From: Cocos nucifera
Taxonomy: Eukaryota > Streptophyta > Magnoliopsida > Arecales > Arecaceae
Direction: 5' to 3'
Assembly: GCA_006176705.1 (NCBI GenBank)
Contig: QRFJ01000379.1
Span: forward strand, 992,001-1,056,000
DNA: 64,000 nucleotides
This document shows positions 46,722 through 58,965 of the stretch, piece by piece; within the stretch, counting starts at the first letter, position 1, and each line of letters begins with the position of its first letter. A program made the position numbers and the translations under genes. A model generated the notes under the pieces. It worked only from the letters and a program-made list of their open reading frames with translations. It had not been told where the DNA came from and did not search any database.

Positions 46722-48283
46722 TCATATCGATAAAAGTTATGAAGTAGTCAAAGTTGTCGCTAGCCGATATATCAAATGGGCCGCGTACATCAGTATGTAC
46801 TAGGGCTAGTAGATCCATTGCCTTTTCCCCATGTCCTATAAAAGGAAACTTAGTCATTTTGCCATGAAGATATGATTCACAAATTGGATATGACTCGAAA
46901 ATCAATGAACTCAATAGCCCAATTTTCTTCAATTTGTTAATCCTATCTTCTGCTATATAACCTAGCCTTAGGTGCCATAGATACCTATCGTTTGGACTAC
47001 CCTGGGTTATTTTATGGCATTCACATGTTGCTCGATATTAAAGATGGATATATCAATATGTAACTGGTAGAGATCATTAATGAGGAAACCACTTATAATT
47101 TTATTTCTTTCATAAAAAATATTACAATGATCCTTAAGAAAACTAATTACATAGCCTTTTTGTGCTAAACATAAAATAGAAATCAAATCTTTACTTGTGG
47201 CAGGCATATAATAACAATCCCTAAGTACTAAATCTAAGCCAGATGGTAGTCAAAGAGGATAGGTTTCCATGGCCATAGCAGTAACCCTTGCTCCATTTTT
47301 GATATGTAGGATCATCTCACCATCCCTCAATCTTCTACTATTCTCAATACCCTGCATGGAAGTGCATAAATGAGCACTAGAACTAGAGTCAAGCACTCAA
47401 CTGGATGCAGAAGAAACCATAAGGTTAGATTCAATAACGAGCATACCTTCAGAAGGATCCATCTCCTTCTTATTCTTTAGGATGGCTAGGAATGTAGGGC
47501 AGTTCCACTTTCAGTGGCCATCCATATTACAATGGAAATATTTTTCTTTATCAGTGGCCTTCTTCTTCAGCTCTGTCTTCTTTTTTTTCCATCTTCCACC
47601 TTCTACCTTTTCACAGACTTCTTCTTCTTTCCAAAAGACTTTCTCTTGAAAAAAGTTCATTCCATATCAAGTACTGAGCCTTTAAAATCTTTCATAGAAA
47701 GCTCAGTAGTAACCAACATATTCATAAATTTGGCCAGAGTATTCTGAAGTTTATGCATATGGTAGTTCATGATGAACTGCCCATATGCATCAGTCAAGGA
47801 TTGCAGAATTATATCATTCTGTAGATCCTGGTCTAACTTCACTCCGAGCTTCTCAAGCTCTTCTAAGTTCTTGATCATCATCAGATAATGATCTTGGACT
47901 GACCACCCATCATGCATTTTATCCTTAAATAGTTGTTTAGTGATCTGATATTTGGTTGTGCGACTCTGTTCATCAAACAACTCTTGCAGGTGAGCCAACA
48001 TTTGGTGGGCAGTCTTGATATCTTCAAGTTGGCGCTGAATCTCATTAGACATTGAGCCCAACATGAAGTATCTGATCTTGTTGTCTTCATCCATCCATTT
48101 GTCAAGAGATGCTCTCTATTCAGTGGATGGACGGACTGATAAGGTGGGGGAATCCTGGTCCAATACATGAGTTAACATTTTAAAATCCAAAATAATTTTA
48201 AAGTTTCAGAGCCAATCCTTGTAATTGGGTTTGATCAATCTATAGATGTCCAGGATACGAGCTAGTGGGTTGGATGCAGACAT
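46722..48283 (-). pseudogene. Inverted gag-protease-integrase block inside element F
   Basis: A minus-strand copia gag (start codon at 48283, ATGTCTGCATCC; open frame 48094-47657 with IRYFMLGSMSNEIQRQLE), then protease flank (47207-47007, ISILCLAQKGYVISFLKDH), then the integrase finger and core start (46932-46722, ESYLHGKMTKFPF, ALVHTDVRGPFD). It is close to E1 over the shared parts. The flanking LTRs and primer site of element F read on the plus strand, so the block is inverted relative to them. The gag start codon lies exactly at the right junction with the truncated LTR, and integrase is cut in ITFID at the left junction. RT and RNase H are missing. Confidence 0.75.
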
Positions 48284-50383
48284 TTAAGACATAAATTTTC
48301 ATTATTAACACATAAAATGCTCTCGATCGTAGGATCATCATGAGGATGGTGATTGATCTAGAAGGTTGGTGTACGATCGCTTCTTTAGAATAGATGAGTC
48401 TTGAGCCTGTGATGTAGAGACATCGGAGCGAGAGTACAGGTACTCGTTAGAGAATGAGGGCACTGAGCGTGACCACCTTGAGCAGTCATGAGGAAGTCTA
48501 CCTTCTCATCGATGACTAGCTCGAAGCTGTAGTGGTATGTCTGATTCTTTGACCTGAGGTGCATCGATAGTTCACCTTGAGGGTGTTATAGTTTGACTAC
48601 ACCATAACTCAATCTTCTAGCCTTTTGGAATCTTGAGGTGTATGTTGGCTATAGTATGTTCATTGTAGGAATTAGATTACATCAATAGAGGATCTATCTA
48701 CCTTGGTAGATGAGGAGCAGCCCTATGATGATTATGAGAATCAAGTCTATAAGTCCATGGCCATGGCAGAGTGAAATGATAGAAAGAGTTTCTATTAGGG
48801 TTTTTCACATCAGATTTGAATCGAATGATTAATTCATATGACGAAAATTAGGGTTTGACGAGATCACCTTAACCTTAATCCGATTGGGGCTCATGATAGA
48901 GGAACTTAATCACATAGGTAACTGCACTGAGAGGTTTGTTCTCAATTCTGATGGGTTGCCACTATATACTGCTAGGTGTCACTGATGAATTTTGGAAGTA
49001 ATTAGAATGATTTGGATGATCGATCATACTAGTTATCTAAATTAAAAAAGTTTTGATCCATCGAAAGATATTTCGATGATATCAATGATAGAGATCATGA
49101 TATATTCCATCACCATACAGAACTAAACCTAATTGGATTACACAAATAAGGGTTTAGATCTGGATATCATCAATTGGACTAACCCAGTTCAATTGATTTG
49201 AATAAGATTCAATTAGGTTCAAAAAAATTATGCTAGCACATGATTGAGCCTAATATTCTCCTTGAATAATCATTAAAAATTATCTTGACTGAGCCAAATT
49301 TGTTTGGACTCACTCAGGAACCTTTACTTGGTCTAACTGGAGCTTGTTCAAGTCAAAAAAGAGTTGTCTTAATTTATGAGATAAATTTGAGACAACACCT
49401 ACCATTTTTCATCACCTGCTAAATCTTATCTTTTGTCTTTGGTCAAACATTGACCTTTGACACTTAGACATCTGCCCATGTATCATGCACCTATAGGAGA
49501 GAGTTTTGATCTTTGTCCCCCTACTAAAAGGAGGAAAGGAAGGGGGCACACGCCTAAGGAGGCATGCACCCAAAGAGGATAGAGTTTGGAGTCCCATACG
49601 GATGGGATTCCAATTACTTGATGCATTCAACTTAGGTGGCACCAAAGACTCATCTTTGACCAGTCTTGGCACCACCTAAGGAGATTTGTAAGAGACTCTA
49701 ATCTGATTGGATCAGATGATGTCATCCCACCAATCAGATTTAGAACTGATTGCATAGAGAACCATGATTGGTCGGGATGATATGACACTGCATGGCGCAG
49801 CAAAGTCTATATAATCCCTATCTGTGCCTAAGATTATGATGCTTGGTCATTGGACCATGCGATATAGCCTCTCTTTCCTCTTCTCCATGCCTACCTCTGA
49901 TTTTCTCTCTCCTCTCCATGCCCAAAAGTTTTTTTGGGCTTCAGTTTGGTGCGATCCAAGCAAGAGAAAGGCAACAAGAAATGAAGAAGGCAGCACTGCT
50001 GCAAGAGATGACACTAGATCTTCAAAAGCTATTTTGAAGACCTTCAAGATCAGATCTAGATCTGATCTTTGGAGGATAGATTGAGAAGAAGAAAATCTTT
50101 AGATCTTGCCTCAGTGGATACTGGTAGAGGCCAGGCGATTGCATGGCTACATCCAGAACCTCAGGCAAATAATAGGATCATCATAGGGAATAGGATTACC
50201 CAATAACAAAATATAAATTAAATTAGATTTAATTTATTTTTATTTTATTTTATTAGATTGATAAAATTAAATCTAAAAAATCTTAGATCTGATTTAGATC
50301 TAAGAGAAAAAAATTTTAAAATATTTTTCTTGATCAAATCAGATTTGAACGAACCTGATCCAAAAAATAAAATTTTTTCTTCA
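48284..50383 (+). repeat. 3' LTR of element F, lacking its first ~185 bp
   Basis: It matches 43311-45402 from 'tttaagacataaa' to the terminal 'tttttcttca' at 50383. The first ~185 bp are missing at the junction with the gag start codon. The right flank is a gypsy tandem array ('ctaagatgagcaaagcg'), not E1. Confidence 0.8.
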
Positions 50384-51240
50384 CTAAGATGAGCAAAGCG
50401 AAGACCTCCGATTATTTAAGACAGAACGAGGGGAGAGGCCCTTTTAACTATCCTTTTGTGCCCCTACCATCTTATTAGGATCAAGAGGAGAACCTCGTCC
50501 TAACATGAGCAAAGCAAAGACCTCTAATTTTTTAAGATAGGAGGAGGGGAGAGGCCCTTTCAACAGTCCTTTTATGCCCCTATTGTCCTATTAGGAATAG
50601 AAGAAGAACCTCATCCTAACATGAGCAAAATGAAGACTTTCGATTACTTAAGATAGGAGAAGGGGAGAGGTCCTTTCAACGATCCTTTTGTGTCCCTATC
50701 TTTCTGTTAGGAATAGGAGGAGAACCTTGTCCTAACATGAGCAAAGCGAAGACCTCCGATTACTTAAGATAGAAGAAGAAGAGAGATCCTTTCAATGGCC
50801 CTTTTGTATCCCTACTGTCCTATTAGGAATAGGAGGAGAACCTCATCTTAATGGTTATTTAAGACAGGAGGAGGAAAAAGGCCCCTTCAATGGCCCTTTT
50901 ATGCCCCTACCATTCTGTTAGGAATAGGAGGAGAACCTCATCCTAACATGAGCAAGACTAAGACCTCCGATTATCTAAGATAGGAGAAGAACCTCGTCCT
51001 AACATGGGTAAGACGAAGACCTCTGGTTACCTAAGATAGAAAAAGGACCTCATCCTGATACAAATAAAGACCTTCGATTATTTAAGACCGAAAGAGGAGA
51101 GAGATCCTTTCAATGCTCCTTTCACATCCCAATAGTCTTGTTAAGGACTAGAGAAAGACCTCATCCTAACAGGAATAGAGATCGACTGTGTCATGAATGG
51201 AAAAGGAACCTCATCCGGGCATAAGGGAAGATCTCCGATT
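50384..51240 (+). repeat. About 116-bp tandem repeat array of gypsy 3
   Basis: The 'gagcaaagcg' anchors at 50391, 50507, 50623 and 50739 are spaced exactly 116 bp apart. Further units are internally deleted (anchor at 50950 and shorter, decayed units to about 51240). The unit sequence matches the gypsy 1 array ('gacctccgattacttaag'), not the gypsy 2 array. Confidence 0.9.
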
Positions 51241-51265
51241 AAGCATCCCCAATAACCATGCTTTC

Positions 51266-51287
51266 AAAAAAAAAAAAAAAAAAAAAA
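51266..51287 (+). repeat. A22 homopolymer in a purine-rich tract
   Basis: Twenty-two consecutive A followed by 'gtgaaagaaaaaagaaaag', between the tandem array and the antisense ORF. It is probably slippage in the gypsy 3' region; no LINE sequence precedes it. Confidence 0.8.
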
Positions 51288-51443
51288 GTGAAAGAAAAAA
51301 GAAAAGAAAAGTAGAGCTATCGACAAACATCGAATCCACTTAGAGCAAAAATGGGAGAAGATATCATCTCATTAAAATCAAAATTGATTACAAAATAGGG
51401 GGCTACAAGATCGGTTACAAAAAAAAGAAATAAAGTTTAAAGA

Positions 51444-52412
51444 AGAATCAGGTTCCTCGTACTTCGGACTGCTAGCCATCACCAAGAACTCCTTTAGGCT
51501 AATGATCTCTTCCTTGAGCTCCTTTCTCCTTATCAAGTTATCGCAGAACATTCTGTCAGCCCTTCGGTAGTTTTCTTCCGATGCTTGCAGTCTTTTCCTC
51601 AGAACTTTTGATTCAGCTTCAGCATCCTTGATAGCCTGCTGTTCGTAAATCAACTGAAGCTTCAATCGCTAAACTTCGGCCTTTTCCATCACGACTGATT
51701 CTGAGAGTTTATCCATGATCCTCTTCAGGGAGGCGATCTCCTCCAACTCCCTACTCATGCTGGATTGATAACTATCGATGAACTATAGTTAAAGCTGGAC
51801 CATCTCACTGTTAGCAGCATGGAACTTTTGCTCCAGTGAGGATATCCTTTTACACCAGCCCAACCAGTAGGTCTCATAGGCAAGCTCGGCATCATGCAAC
51901 TACTTTTGGAGCACAAAAAATCTTTATGATCAATCCCATTCGTACTGGGTCTTATCGGAAGACCATAACGAACTTCCCTCCAATAGCTGAACCTTTTTTT
52001 TTACCACCTTGAGCTCAACTTTGAGGGAGCTGACCTTTGCAATTAATGCCTAGGACTTGTCACTGGTGCTTTTCTTAAGTTCAGCCAACTCTCTCTCAAA
52101 GTTGCCTTTCTTGATGTTGAAGCTTATAGAGTCTTTCATGTGTAGCTTATGGAGGTGAGTGACCTCGATCATCACCTCTAAAGCATTTTTTCTAGATCTC
52201 TAAAGCTCATCCTCTATCTTCTTCAACTTCTTCTTCAGATGATGGATTTTTCTCTTTAAACTTTTGACTATAGGTCTCAGAGGGATACCTTCAAATAGTG
52301 TCTTGGCATTAATTGGAGATGACAGACCTTGACTTCGATTACTAGAAGGACTTTGAACAACATTCACCATGGTACAAGTATGAAGAAAAGAAAGTTTATT
52401 TTTATTTCTCAA
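51444..52412 (-). pseudogene. Antisense coiled-coil ORF-2 of gypsy 3, broken
   Basis: The N-terminal piece at 52412-52200 (MVNVVQSPSSNRSQG in frame, then KIHHLKKKLKKIEDEL) and the C-terminal piece at 51665-51444 (KLQLIYEQQAIKDAEAESK, then LRKRLQASEENYRRADRMF, ending MASSPKYEEPDSS) are homologous to 25699-24882. Stops interrupt the middle. Charged heptad patterns predict a coiled coil. The upstream antisense ORF-1 is separated from it by the nested element at 52480-55907. Confidence 0.65.
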
Positions 52413-52479
52413 AATATTTAGCTACATCGAAAAGAAAAAAGAAAAAAGTATAATAGTTTAGAATTCTAGACCTTGAGAG

Positions 52480-53400
52480 TGTTAGAATTTGACAACTCGA
52501 ATTTGACCCACAGCAAGAAAAGAATTAGTTTTTAGCACAGCAGTCGAGCCAACTCTAATACGCAATCGAGCCAGCTCGGATTGAGATCGAGCCAGCTTGA
52601 ACCACCACCGAATCGGCTCTCTCAGGCAAATAGATAGTAGGAGTTTAGGCGAGACACAATCGAGCCAGCTCGACAGAGGCAAACAGAATATGATGGGGTT
52701 TTCTTTCTATTTGGACTCGAGTTATGATTAATTCAAGGGATCTATGGGAGCTACATGTGGTCCACAGGATTCAGTGATCATGGAGGGTTGTGGTCATGAT
52801 CTGAAGGTCAAAAAATATTCTAAAACTCCATCAAGGATATGTTCGACTCATATTAGGAGAATGAGCCCTATTAAGACTCCTGTGAACTACTGAGAAGAGG
52901 ATTCTCATCTTATCTAAAGGGCTGAGGTGCTGTGGAGTAAAAAAAGTAGCACATATAGCGTGAGAGGCACGTAGAGAGGCTTAGACAACCACCGAGAGGA
53001 GCTTAGCAGAGTGTCGACTACGTGCAGTCTACGTAAGAAAGAAGCAATAGGTGCATAGCATTCAACAAGGAGGCTATGAGGATAGAGCATCTTGTAGCTT
53101 CTGTGGGTCTCCTTAGAATTTTAAGAGAGCTTTTGTGAGGATAGCTTCTAGTTAAGAGAGATTTGTGTATGGTGAGTTGAGAGTGAATGTTCTCCTCTTG
53201 TACCTATTTTTCTCTTTCATAGTGAAACTTTGCATGCCCTATGGAGGCTAGCCTTTAGGCTGATCCATGTACTTCATTATTTTTTTATTTTATTTTTTCT
53301 TCTTTCTGTTGTAATAATTTGGTACTAGATCCTTAACAAGCGGTATCAAAGTAGCTGATATCCTAATAATTTGGTATCAGAGCGAGTTAATACCATAACA
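52480..53400 (+). repeat. 5' LTR of a short gag-only copia-like element
   Basis: It starts 'tgttagaatttgac' at 52480 inside gypsy 3. The matching LTR is at 54976. The end is placed at '...accataaca' (53400), which pairs with the TGTTA start. 'TTGGTATCAGAGCGAG', a Met-tRNA primer-site match, lies at about 53370. Because it also appears at the end of the right LTR (55879), the exact LTR end and primer-site assignment remain uncertain by about 35 bp. Confidence 0.8.
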
Positions 53401-53463
53401 GTTAGTTTTAGAGCTAGATAGTACTGGAGCATAGATTATAGCAGTGAATAGAGATTAAAGAAT

Positions 53464-54320
53464 ATGGAGAAGACAAGCACAATCAAGATGGAGATCAACA
53501 AGTTTGATGGAAAGAAAATTTTTTTCTTATGGAAAGCAAGGATAAAGGATGTCCTCATCCAACATGGGTTGATCGATGCTCTCTTGTATGACGAGACGCC
53601 GGCCACCATAGAGGTGAAGGATTGAAAGCGGATCCAGATGTAGGTGGTGAGCATAATCCGTTTATACCTAGCAGATGATGTAGTGATCCATGTACCTGGT
53701 GAGACTTTTTCGATGACGCTATGGTTGAAGCTTGAGGAGTTGTATATGATGAAGTCGCTCACCAACATGCTATTTCTTTGGAGGTAGTTCTATTAGCTAC
53801 GGATGGACAAAGATCAGAGCATGTGGAAGCATCTATCCAACTTACAGAAGATCCTCACCAACCTCCTCAGCATTGGTGAAAAAGTTGAGAAGAAGATCAG
53901 GATGTTGGTCTTGCTAGCATCGCTCCTTCCTTCGTATGAGTCTTTGGTGACTGCTCTTCTAGTAGGAAAGAGCACCATCAAGATGGGCGAGGTCACTGTA
54001 GTGATACTTCAGAATGAGGTTCTTAAGAAGAAGAATTCATCTTCGAGCTCAGATGATGGTAGCTCAGCTTTGGCAATTTTTAGAGGAGCAAGGGGCAGTA
54101 GACGGAGCGATAGAGAATCATGAGGAGGATGATCCAGGTCCAATATGAGGGATCCTAGTAAGATTAGATGCTACAGGTGTGACGAGTTAGGACATTGAGT
54201 CAAGGATTATCCATAACTCAAGGATCGAATGAGGGCTACTGCAGTGATGGCCAATAGCGAGTCAAAGGATGATGTTTTGGAGATATCTGATGAGATATCT
54301 AGTTCTTTCCAGTAGTGAAT
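53464..54320 (+). pseudogene. Gag of the short copia-like element, degenerate
   Basis: The frame from 53464 reads MEKTSTIKMEINKFDG, with FLWKARIKDVLIQHGL following, typical of copia gag N-termini. It continues after stops into an open stretch at 53803-54123 (KHLSNLQKILTNLLSIGEKV, LLASLLPSYESLVTALL). A zinc knuckle remnant CYRCDELGH...KDYP lies near 54170-54210. A trace of protease (ILDSAY) follows at about 54325. No integrase, RT or RNase H is present anywhere in the element, so it would have needed enzymes from another element. Confidence 0.8.
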
Positions 54321-54330
54321 TTTAGATTCT

Positions 54331-54975
54331 GCATATTTATTATAGAAAGAAGCAATTTGACTTCCTGGAGAGCAGTGATGGCATTGTTTATCTGTTGGAT
54401 GGATCGAACTATGCGATTAAAGGCATCAGAACATACGATCAGATGGAAGACATATGATGGTACAGTGAGGAGATTGGGGGAGGTCTAATACATATTCAAT
54501 TTTAGATGAAATCTTATCTCACTTATCAGACTAGATTTAAATGGCTATAGATGGATAGCTAGTGATGAATCCTAAAGGTCATGCATGGCGATAGAGTGAT
54601 ATTGGAGGAAAAGAAGAAGACAAGAGGACATTACTATCTAACAAGAAGTCTAGTGTGAGGTGGAGCTTCAGGAGACAGAGGGAGTCCACTGCAAGGTGGA
54701 GCTCCAGGTGGAGATGGATCGGGAATGAGATGAGAGACTCAAGAGGATGAGAGACGACATCGCAAAGTAAAATTTCTATTGCCATAGGAGAATTTTTCGA
54801 GCAGGTCTTTGGTCAAAGTGGACACAGTCTATGGCAGAGGTGGGATCAAGCAGCCTAGCTCGACTCCCATGTTTGCCCATCCATGATTAGTAGGCATATC
54901 CCAGGGTATGAGGGCGAGATGGATCACAAGCTCTCAAAGTCAGATGAAGGTCGAATATCGAGTTGAGGTGGAGAT
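54331..54975 (+). other. Residual internal region and polypurine tract of the gag-only element
   Basis: About 640 bp without a coherent reading frame, ending 'gagttgaggtggagat' immediately before the right LTR, a convincing polypurine tract. The region corresponds to the ends of a normal copia internal domain after loss of pol. Confidence 0.65.
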
Positions 54976-55907
54976 TGTTAGGATTTGATGCCTCAAATTT
55001 AATCCATAGCAAGAAGAGAATCAGTTTTCAGCATAGCAGTCGGGCCGACTATGATACGTGGTCGAGCCAGCTCGAACCATAGTCGAGCTTGCTCTCTCAG
55101 GTAGATATACAGTAGGAGTCTGAATGAGATGCAGTCGAGCTAGCTCGATCCCTGATCAAGCCAGCTCGACAAAGGCGAATAGAATATGATGAAATTTTTT
55201 TCTATTTGGATTCAGATTATGATTAATCCAAGGGGTCTACGGGAGTTGCACGTGGACCACAGATCCAGCGGCCATTAAGGGTTGTAGTCATGATCTAAAG
55301 ATCGAAAAATATTCTAAGACTCGATCAAGGATATGTTCAACTTATATTAGGAGAACGAGCCCTGTTAGAACTCCTGTGAACTATTGAGAAGAGGATTCTC
55401 ATCCTATTTAAAGGACTGAGGTACTGTGGAGCAAAAAAGATGGTGCGTATGGCATGAGAGGCACGTAGAGAAGCTCAGACAGCCATCGAGAGAAGCTTGG
55501 TAGAGCGTCAATTACGTGCAACCCACGAGAGAGAGAAAAAAATAGGTGCATAGCATCCGACGAGGAGACTGTGAAGGCAGGGCATCTTATAGCTTCTATG
55601 GGTCTCCTTGGGATTCTGAGAGAGCTTTTGTGAGGGTAGCTTCTAGTTGAGAGAGATTTATGTACGGTGAGTTGAGAGTGGGTGTTCTCTTCTTGTATCT
55701 ATTTTTCTCTTTCATAGTGAAGCTTTGCATATTTCGTGGAAGCGAGCCTTTAAGCTGATCCACGTACTTGATTATTTTCTTATTTTATTTTTTTTTCTTT
55801 CTGCTATAATAATTTAGTACTAGATACTTAACAAATGATATCAGAATAGCTGATATCCCAACAAATATCCCAACAGTTTGGTATCAGAGCGAGTTGATAC
55901 CATAATA
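54976..55907 (+). repeat. 3' LTR of the gag-only copia-like element
   Basis: It starts 'tgttaggatttgatgcc' and parallels 52480-53400 to '...gataccataata' at 55907. It has an extra 16 bp ('caaatatcccaaca'-like duplication) near the end. The gypsy 3 antisense ORF-1 resumes right after it ('ggaaggaacagcgatgg'). A target duplication is not clear (gagag on the left, ggaag on the right). Confidence 0.8.
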
Positions 55908-57939
55908 GGAAGGAACAGCGATGGATGAGGTTGGAGCATTTCCTACCGCCTCCAACTTTGGTATAGGTCTGGATGCCTCAATAGTAGGTTCGAAGGGCTC
56001 GAGGATGGCTTCGATAGGAGAAGGGTCGGCCGCAGTAGTGGATGGTCCTACCTCTTCATCACGAACCTTCTCATATAAGAAATTGAGATCGAGTTTGGGA
56101 AACTTGGCAGCCACTTGATCCTCACAGAGTTCGAATCCCTTCTGAAAGGCCTCCTGGCCGAATGCAACGTTCAGATCCCTCATTTTAGAGAAAATCTTGA
56201 ACTCCTCCACTGTTTGGATCTTCGCCTCCAAGATCTATCTTGAAGTTTGATCCTTCAGCTCGGCGATCTTAACCTTGGCCTTCTTTCTCCTCTCCTCCTC
56301 CAAGGCCAAAGTGGCCTTCGACCCCGCTAAGGTCAGTTCTTCTTTCTTAAGTGCCTCCTGAAAACCTTCGATCTTGATCGCCTTCTCCTTTAAAAGATGG
56401 TCAGCTTCGGCAGTCTTCTCCTAGAGGTGGTCAACTTTGGCTTGACGATTTTCTTGAGCCTTCAACGCCTCCAACCTCAAACGGTTCACCATTTTGATAT
56501 GTGTGAGTATTTGGTGATCCGACTGCAGTAAACGAGCGGTGTTATGTGCACAAAAAAAAAGGAGAGAAGGAAAGAAAGAGAAAAAAGAGTCAATAAGGCG
56601 ATAATCTTGAGGAAGGTTTCAAGAAAATCCCACACGAGCTATGCACGATCAAGGTCGGCCATTCAGTCTACAACCTCGGACATGGAGAACTTGTCAGTTA
56701 GATCTCGAACGATCTCTGGGTTGTCGAAAGGGTCTTCTCCTAAAGCATCGCTATCGTTGTTGGACCCACCAGGGCATGCCTTGCGATGCACCTTCATGAC
56801 GACCTTCTCTCTTTTTATTCTCCCCTTCTTTCCTTCTAGCGGGAGGCGTAGGACTGGATCTTCAACTAGACGACTCATGGATGATGGAGGCATGGGGCCC
56901 TCGATAATAGCACCAACCCCAGTGGTAGGGGCGACCTCAGCAATAGCAGTGGCCTCGACGGTAGCAATAGCATCAGCAGGCACCGCGGGGCTGGGGTCGT
57001 TCACCTTCGCTTTCTTAGCAGGCTCACCAGACATTGTGCCCTTTCTTTTGCGGACCTAAAGCCCCTTCGAAAGTATCTCAATGGCCTTAGCATCCATTTC
57101 TGCCATAGAGAAAAGGATATGATTAGAAAAAAGGAGAGAAAGAAGAAAAGAGAGTGACCCACTAACTTCGATCATATACCTGCCAGATTCAGAAGGCTAA
57201 GGTTGAGGTTGAACAAGGTTTGTTCTTTTATCAGCTTGGATATCAAGGGAGTTTGGTAACCCTTGATTTTCATAACCAACTCTTGATCCACTTTCTCTAA
57301 TCCTAGGGCTCGGTGAGCAAAATTTCTCAGATATCCCCATAGTGGGAGTCCTAAGTGCAAAATCGGATAAGAAACAAAAATAAACTTTTCTTTCTAGTTA
57401 TGGATGGAAGGGGGGGCACCCTTAAGCAATTTCTTCTTGCCGGACTGGGGTAAAACATACCACCAGTCCTTAGCAGTAAGGTGACGCTTGAAGGTGAAGA
57501 AGGTTTGAAAAAGAGAAATAGTAGGCTGGACCTCGGTGGATATACAAAGAGCAAGGAACCCTATAATGAACCTAAAGAAGTTTGGAACTATCGAGGCCAG
57601 AGAGATATTTAAAAAATGAAAAAGGGCTATAACAAAGACAAGGAGGGAAAGCCTTAATCCAGCATGGAAGGCCTCCAAATACAAGCAGAACCGATCTGAA
57701 GGAGGAGCACAAGCTTGACCACTCAAATCAAGAAGTTTCAGCTCGTACTCGGTAGGCATCCCATATTGGATCCTAATTAGTGACAGATCTTCAGCGATCA
57801 AAAAATAGAAAATGGATGTCGATATAAAGTCTGACCGAGGTACTGCCCTAGGCCCAATCTCCATTCTAACCTCAGGGTTTTGGGGATTTGGGTCAGTTGA
57901 ACTCCTAGAACTGCTAGACCAAGAAACCTCGAACGACAT
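55908..57939 (-). pseudogene. Antisense ORF-1 of gypsy 3 with 'putative gypsy type transposon' domain
   Basis: It starts MSFEVSWSSSSRSSTDPNP at 57939 and stays open for 181 codons. It contains LSLIRIQYGMPTEYELKLL, FCLYLEAFHAGLRLSLLVF and LASIVPNFFRFIIGFLALC, then WWYVLPQSGKKKLLKG. This is the best-preserved copy of the domain in the window and matches the plant Transposase_28 family. Homology continues in broken frames: an Ala/Val-rich linker (57034-56663), then FGQEAFQKGFELCEDQVAAK at 56231-55908. The nested element cuts it a few codons before its stop (compare SEVEILE in gypsy 2). It is antisense to pol. Function is unknown. Confidence 0.65.
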
Positions 57940-58597
57940 CTAGATCAGATTAAACCAAATAAAATCTCCAAAAAAGAACTCAAAAAAAGGGGCGGTGAAA
58001 GTTCGAAAACAAAGAACAGCTGTATCCACCTAGAAAAACTTAAAAAAACTTGAAGAATGCAAGAAAAGCTAAAAATCAAGAGGACAGGGATGAAGAACCG
58101 ACCTAAGAAAATATGGAAAGAAAATTGAAAAGATGAAAGAGGATCGATAAGGATGCCGATGGTTGGAGGTGTTGCGAGAGAATAAGGGCGATAAGAATGG
58201 GATGCTTAGGGACGATGGGAAATGAAGGAAGGAGAAGATGTGGAAACCCAGGCAAAAGTAAGAAACCGCAGATGAAGGAGAAGTTTAAATAGAAAATTAG
58301 AGCCCCAGAGGAAGTTATGATTGTGGGACTTCTTCAGTCAAACCTAACCCGCCACGTGTCCCACTCGCACCTGCCGCCTGACGAAGCAATAACTACACTG
58401 TACATGGAGATCCATGCCAGACGAGTTTTCAAGAAACTACGTCCATTCAAGTCATTTGATATTAAACCGCAGTGCCAATTTGAAAAAGGACAAGATGTCC
58501 CGTTCTCTTATGGTAGGAAACGGCTAAGAACTTCGGCTACAACAGCTTCTTTGTACTCACTTCATTTGAAATTCGAACTCGAGAGTAGGGAGACTAG
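57940..58597. other. Non-coding gypsy 3 region before the 3' LTR, with polypurine tract
   Basis: About 650 bp parallel to 23267-23897 of gypsy 2, including a shared 'gccacgtgtcccactc' segment. It ends in 'gagagtagggagactag' before the LTR. No other feature is seen. Confidence 0.6.
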
Positions 58598-58830
58598 TAT
58601 TGGGGACAAAATAACCTCCACCAAAATTCTTGTCCAAAGTCCTCATCCGCTGACTTTCTTTCTATTGGGATTTGTCGATTTCCTCAGCAACGAGTTCGTG
58701 CTGCAGAACCACCCAAAAACACATAGAAGTTCGGTGACGCGATCTTGAACGGTGAAGGAAAACTACTATTATGCTGACCTTATCCTTTGATTAAAAATGG
58801 ATGGTAGGATTGAAGTCCATCCATGCCTCC

Positions 58831-58965
58831 GGATGACCTTCTGCAGTCGAACTCCTTCTGGACGATCTCCTCCAGTCGAACTCCTTCTGGACGATCTCCT
58901 CCAGTCAAACTCCTTCCGGACGAGCTTCCTACGGTCAACCTCCTTCCGATCGATCTCCTCCCAGT
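58831..58965 (+). repeat. 29-bp short tandem repeats in the gypsy 3 U3
   Basis: Units at 58831, 58860, 58889, 58918 and 58947, each like 'ggacgatctcctccagtcga' plus 'actccttct'. They are homologous to 28374-28510 and lie about 285 bp upstream of the TATA box. Confidence 0.85.

Noticed and set aside
51266..51310. A22 tract as the tail of a LINE or a processed pseudogene
   Set aside because: Sequence on both sides is the gypsy 3 3' region (tandem array on the left, antisense coiled-coil ORF on the right), with no LINE coding sequence or target duplication.
53365..53385. Possible tRNA gene because of the GGTATCAGAGC sequence
   Set aside because: This is the short complement of the Met-tRNA 3' end used as a retrotransposon primer site; no cloverleaf surrounds it.
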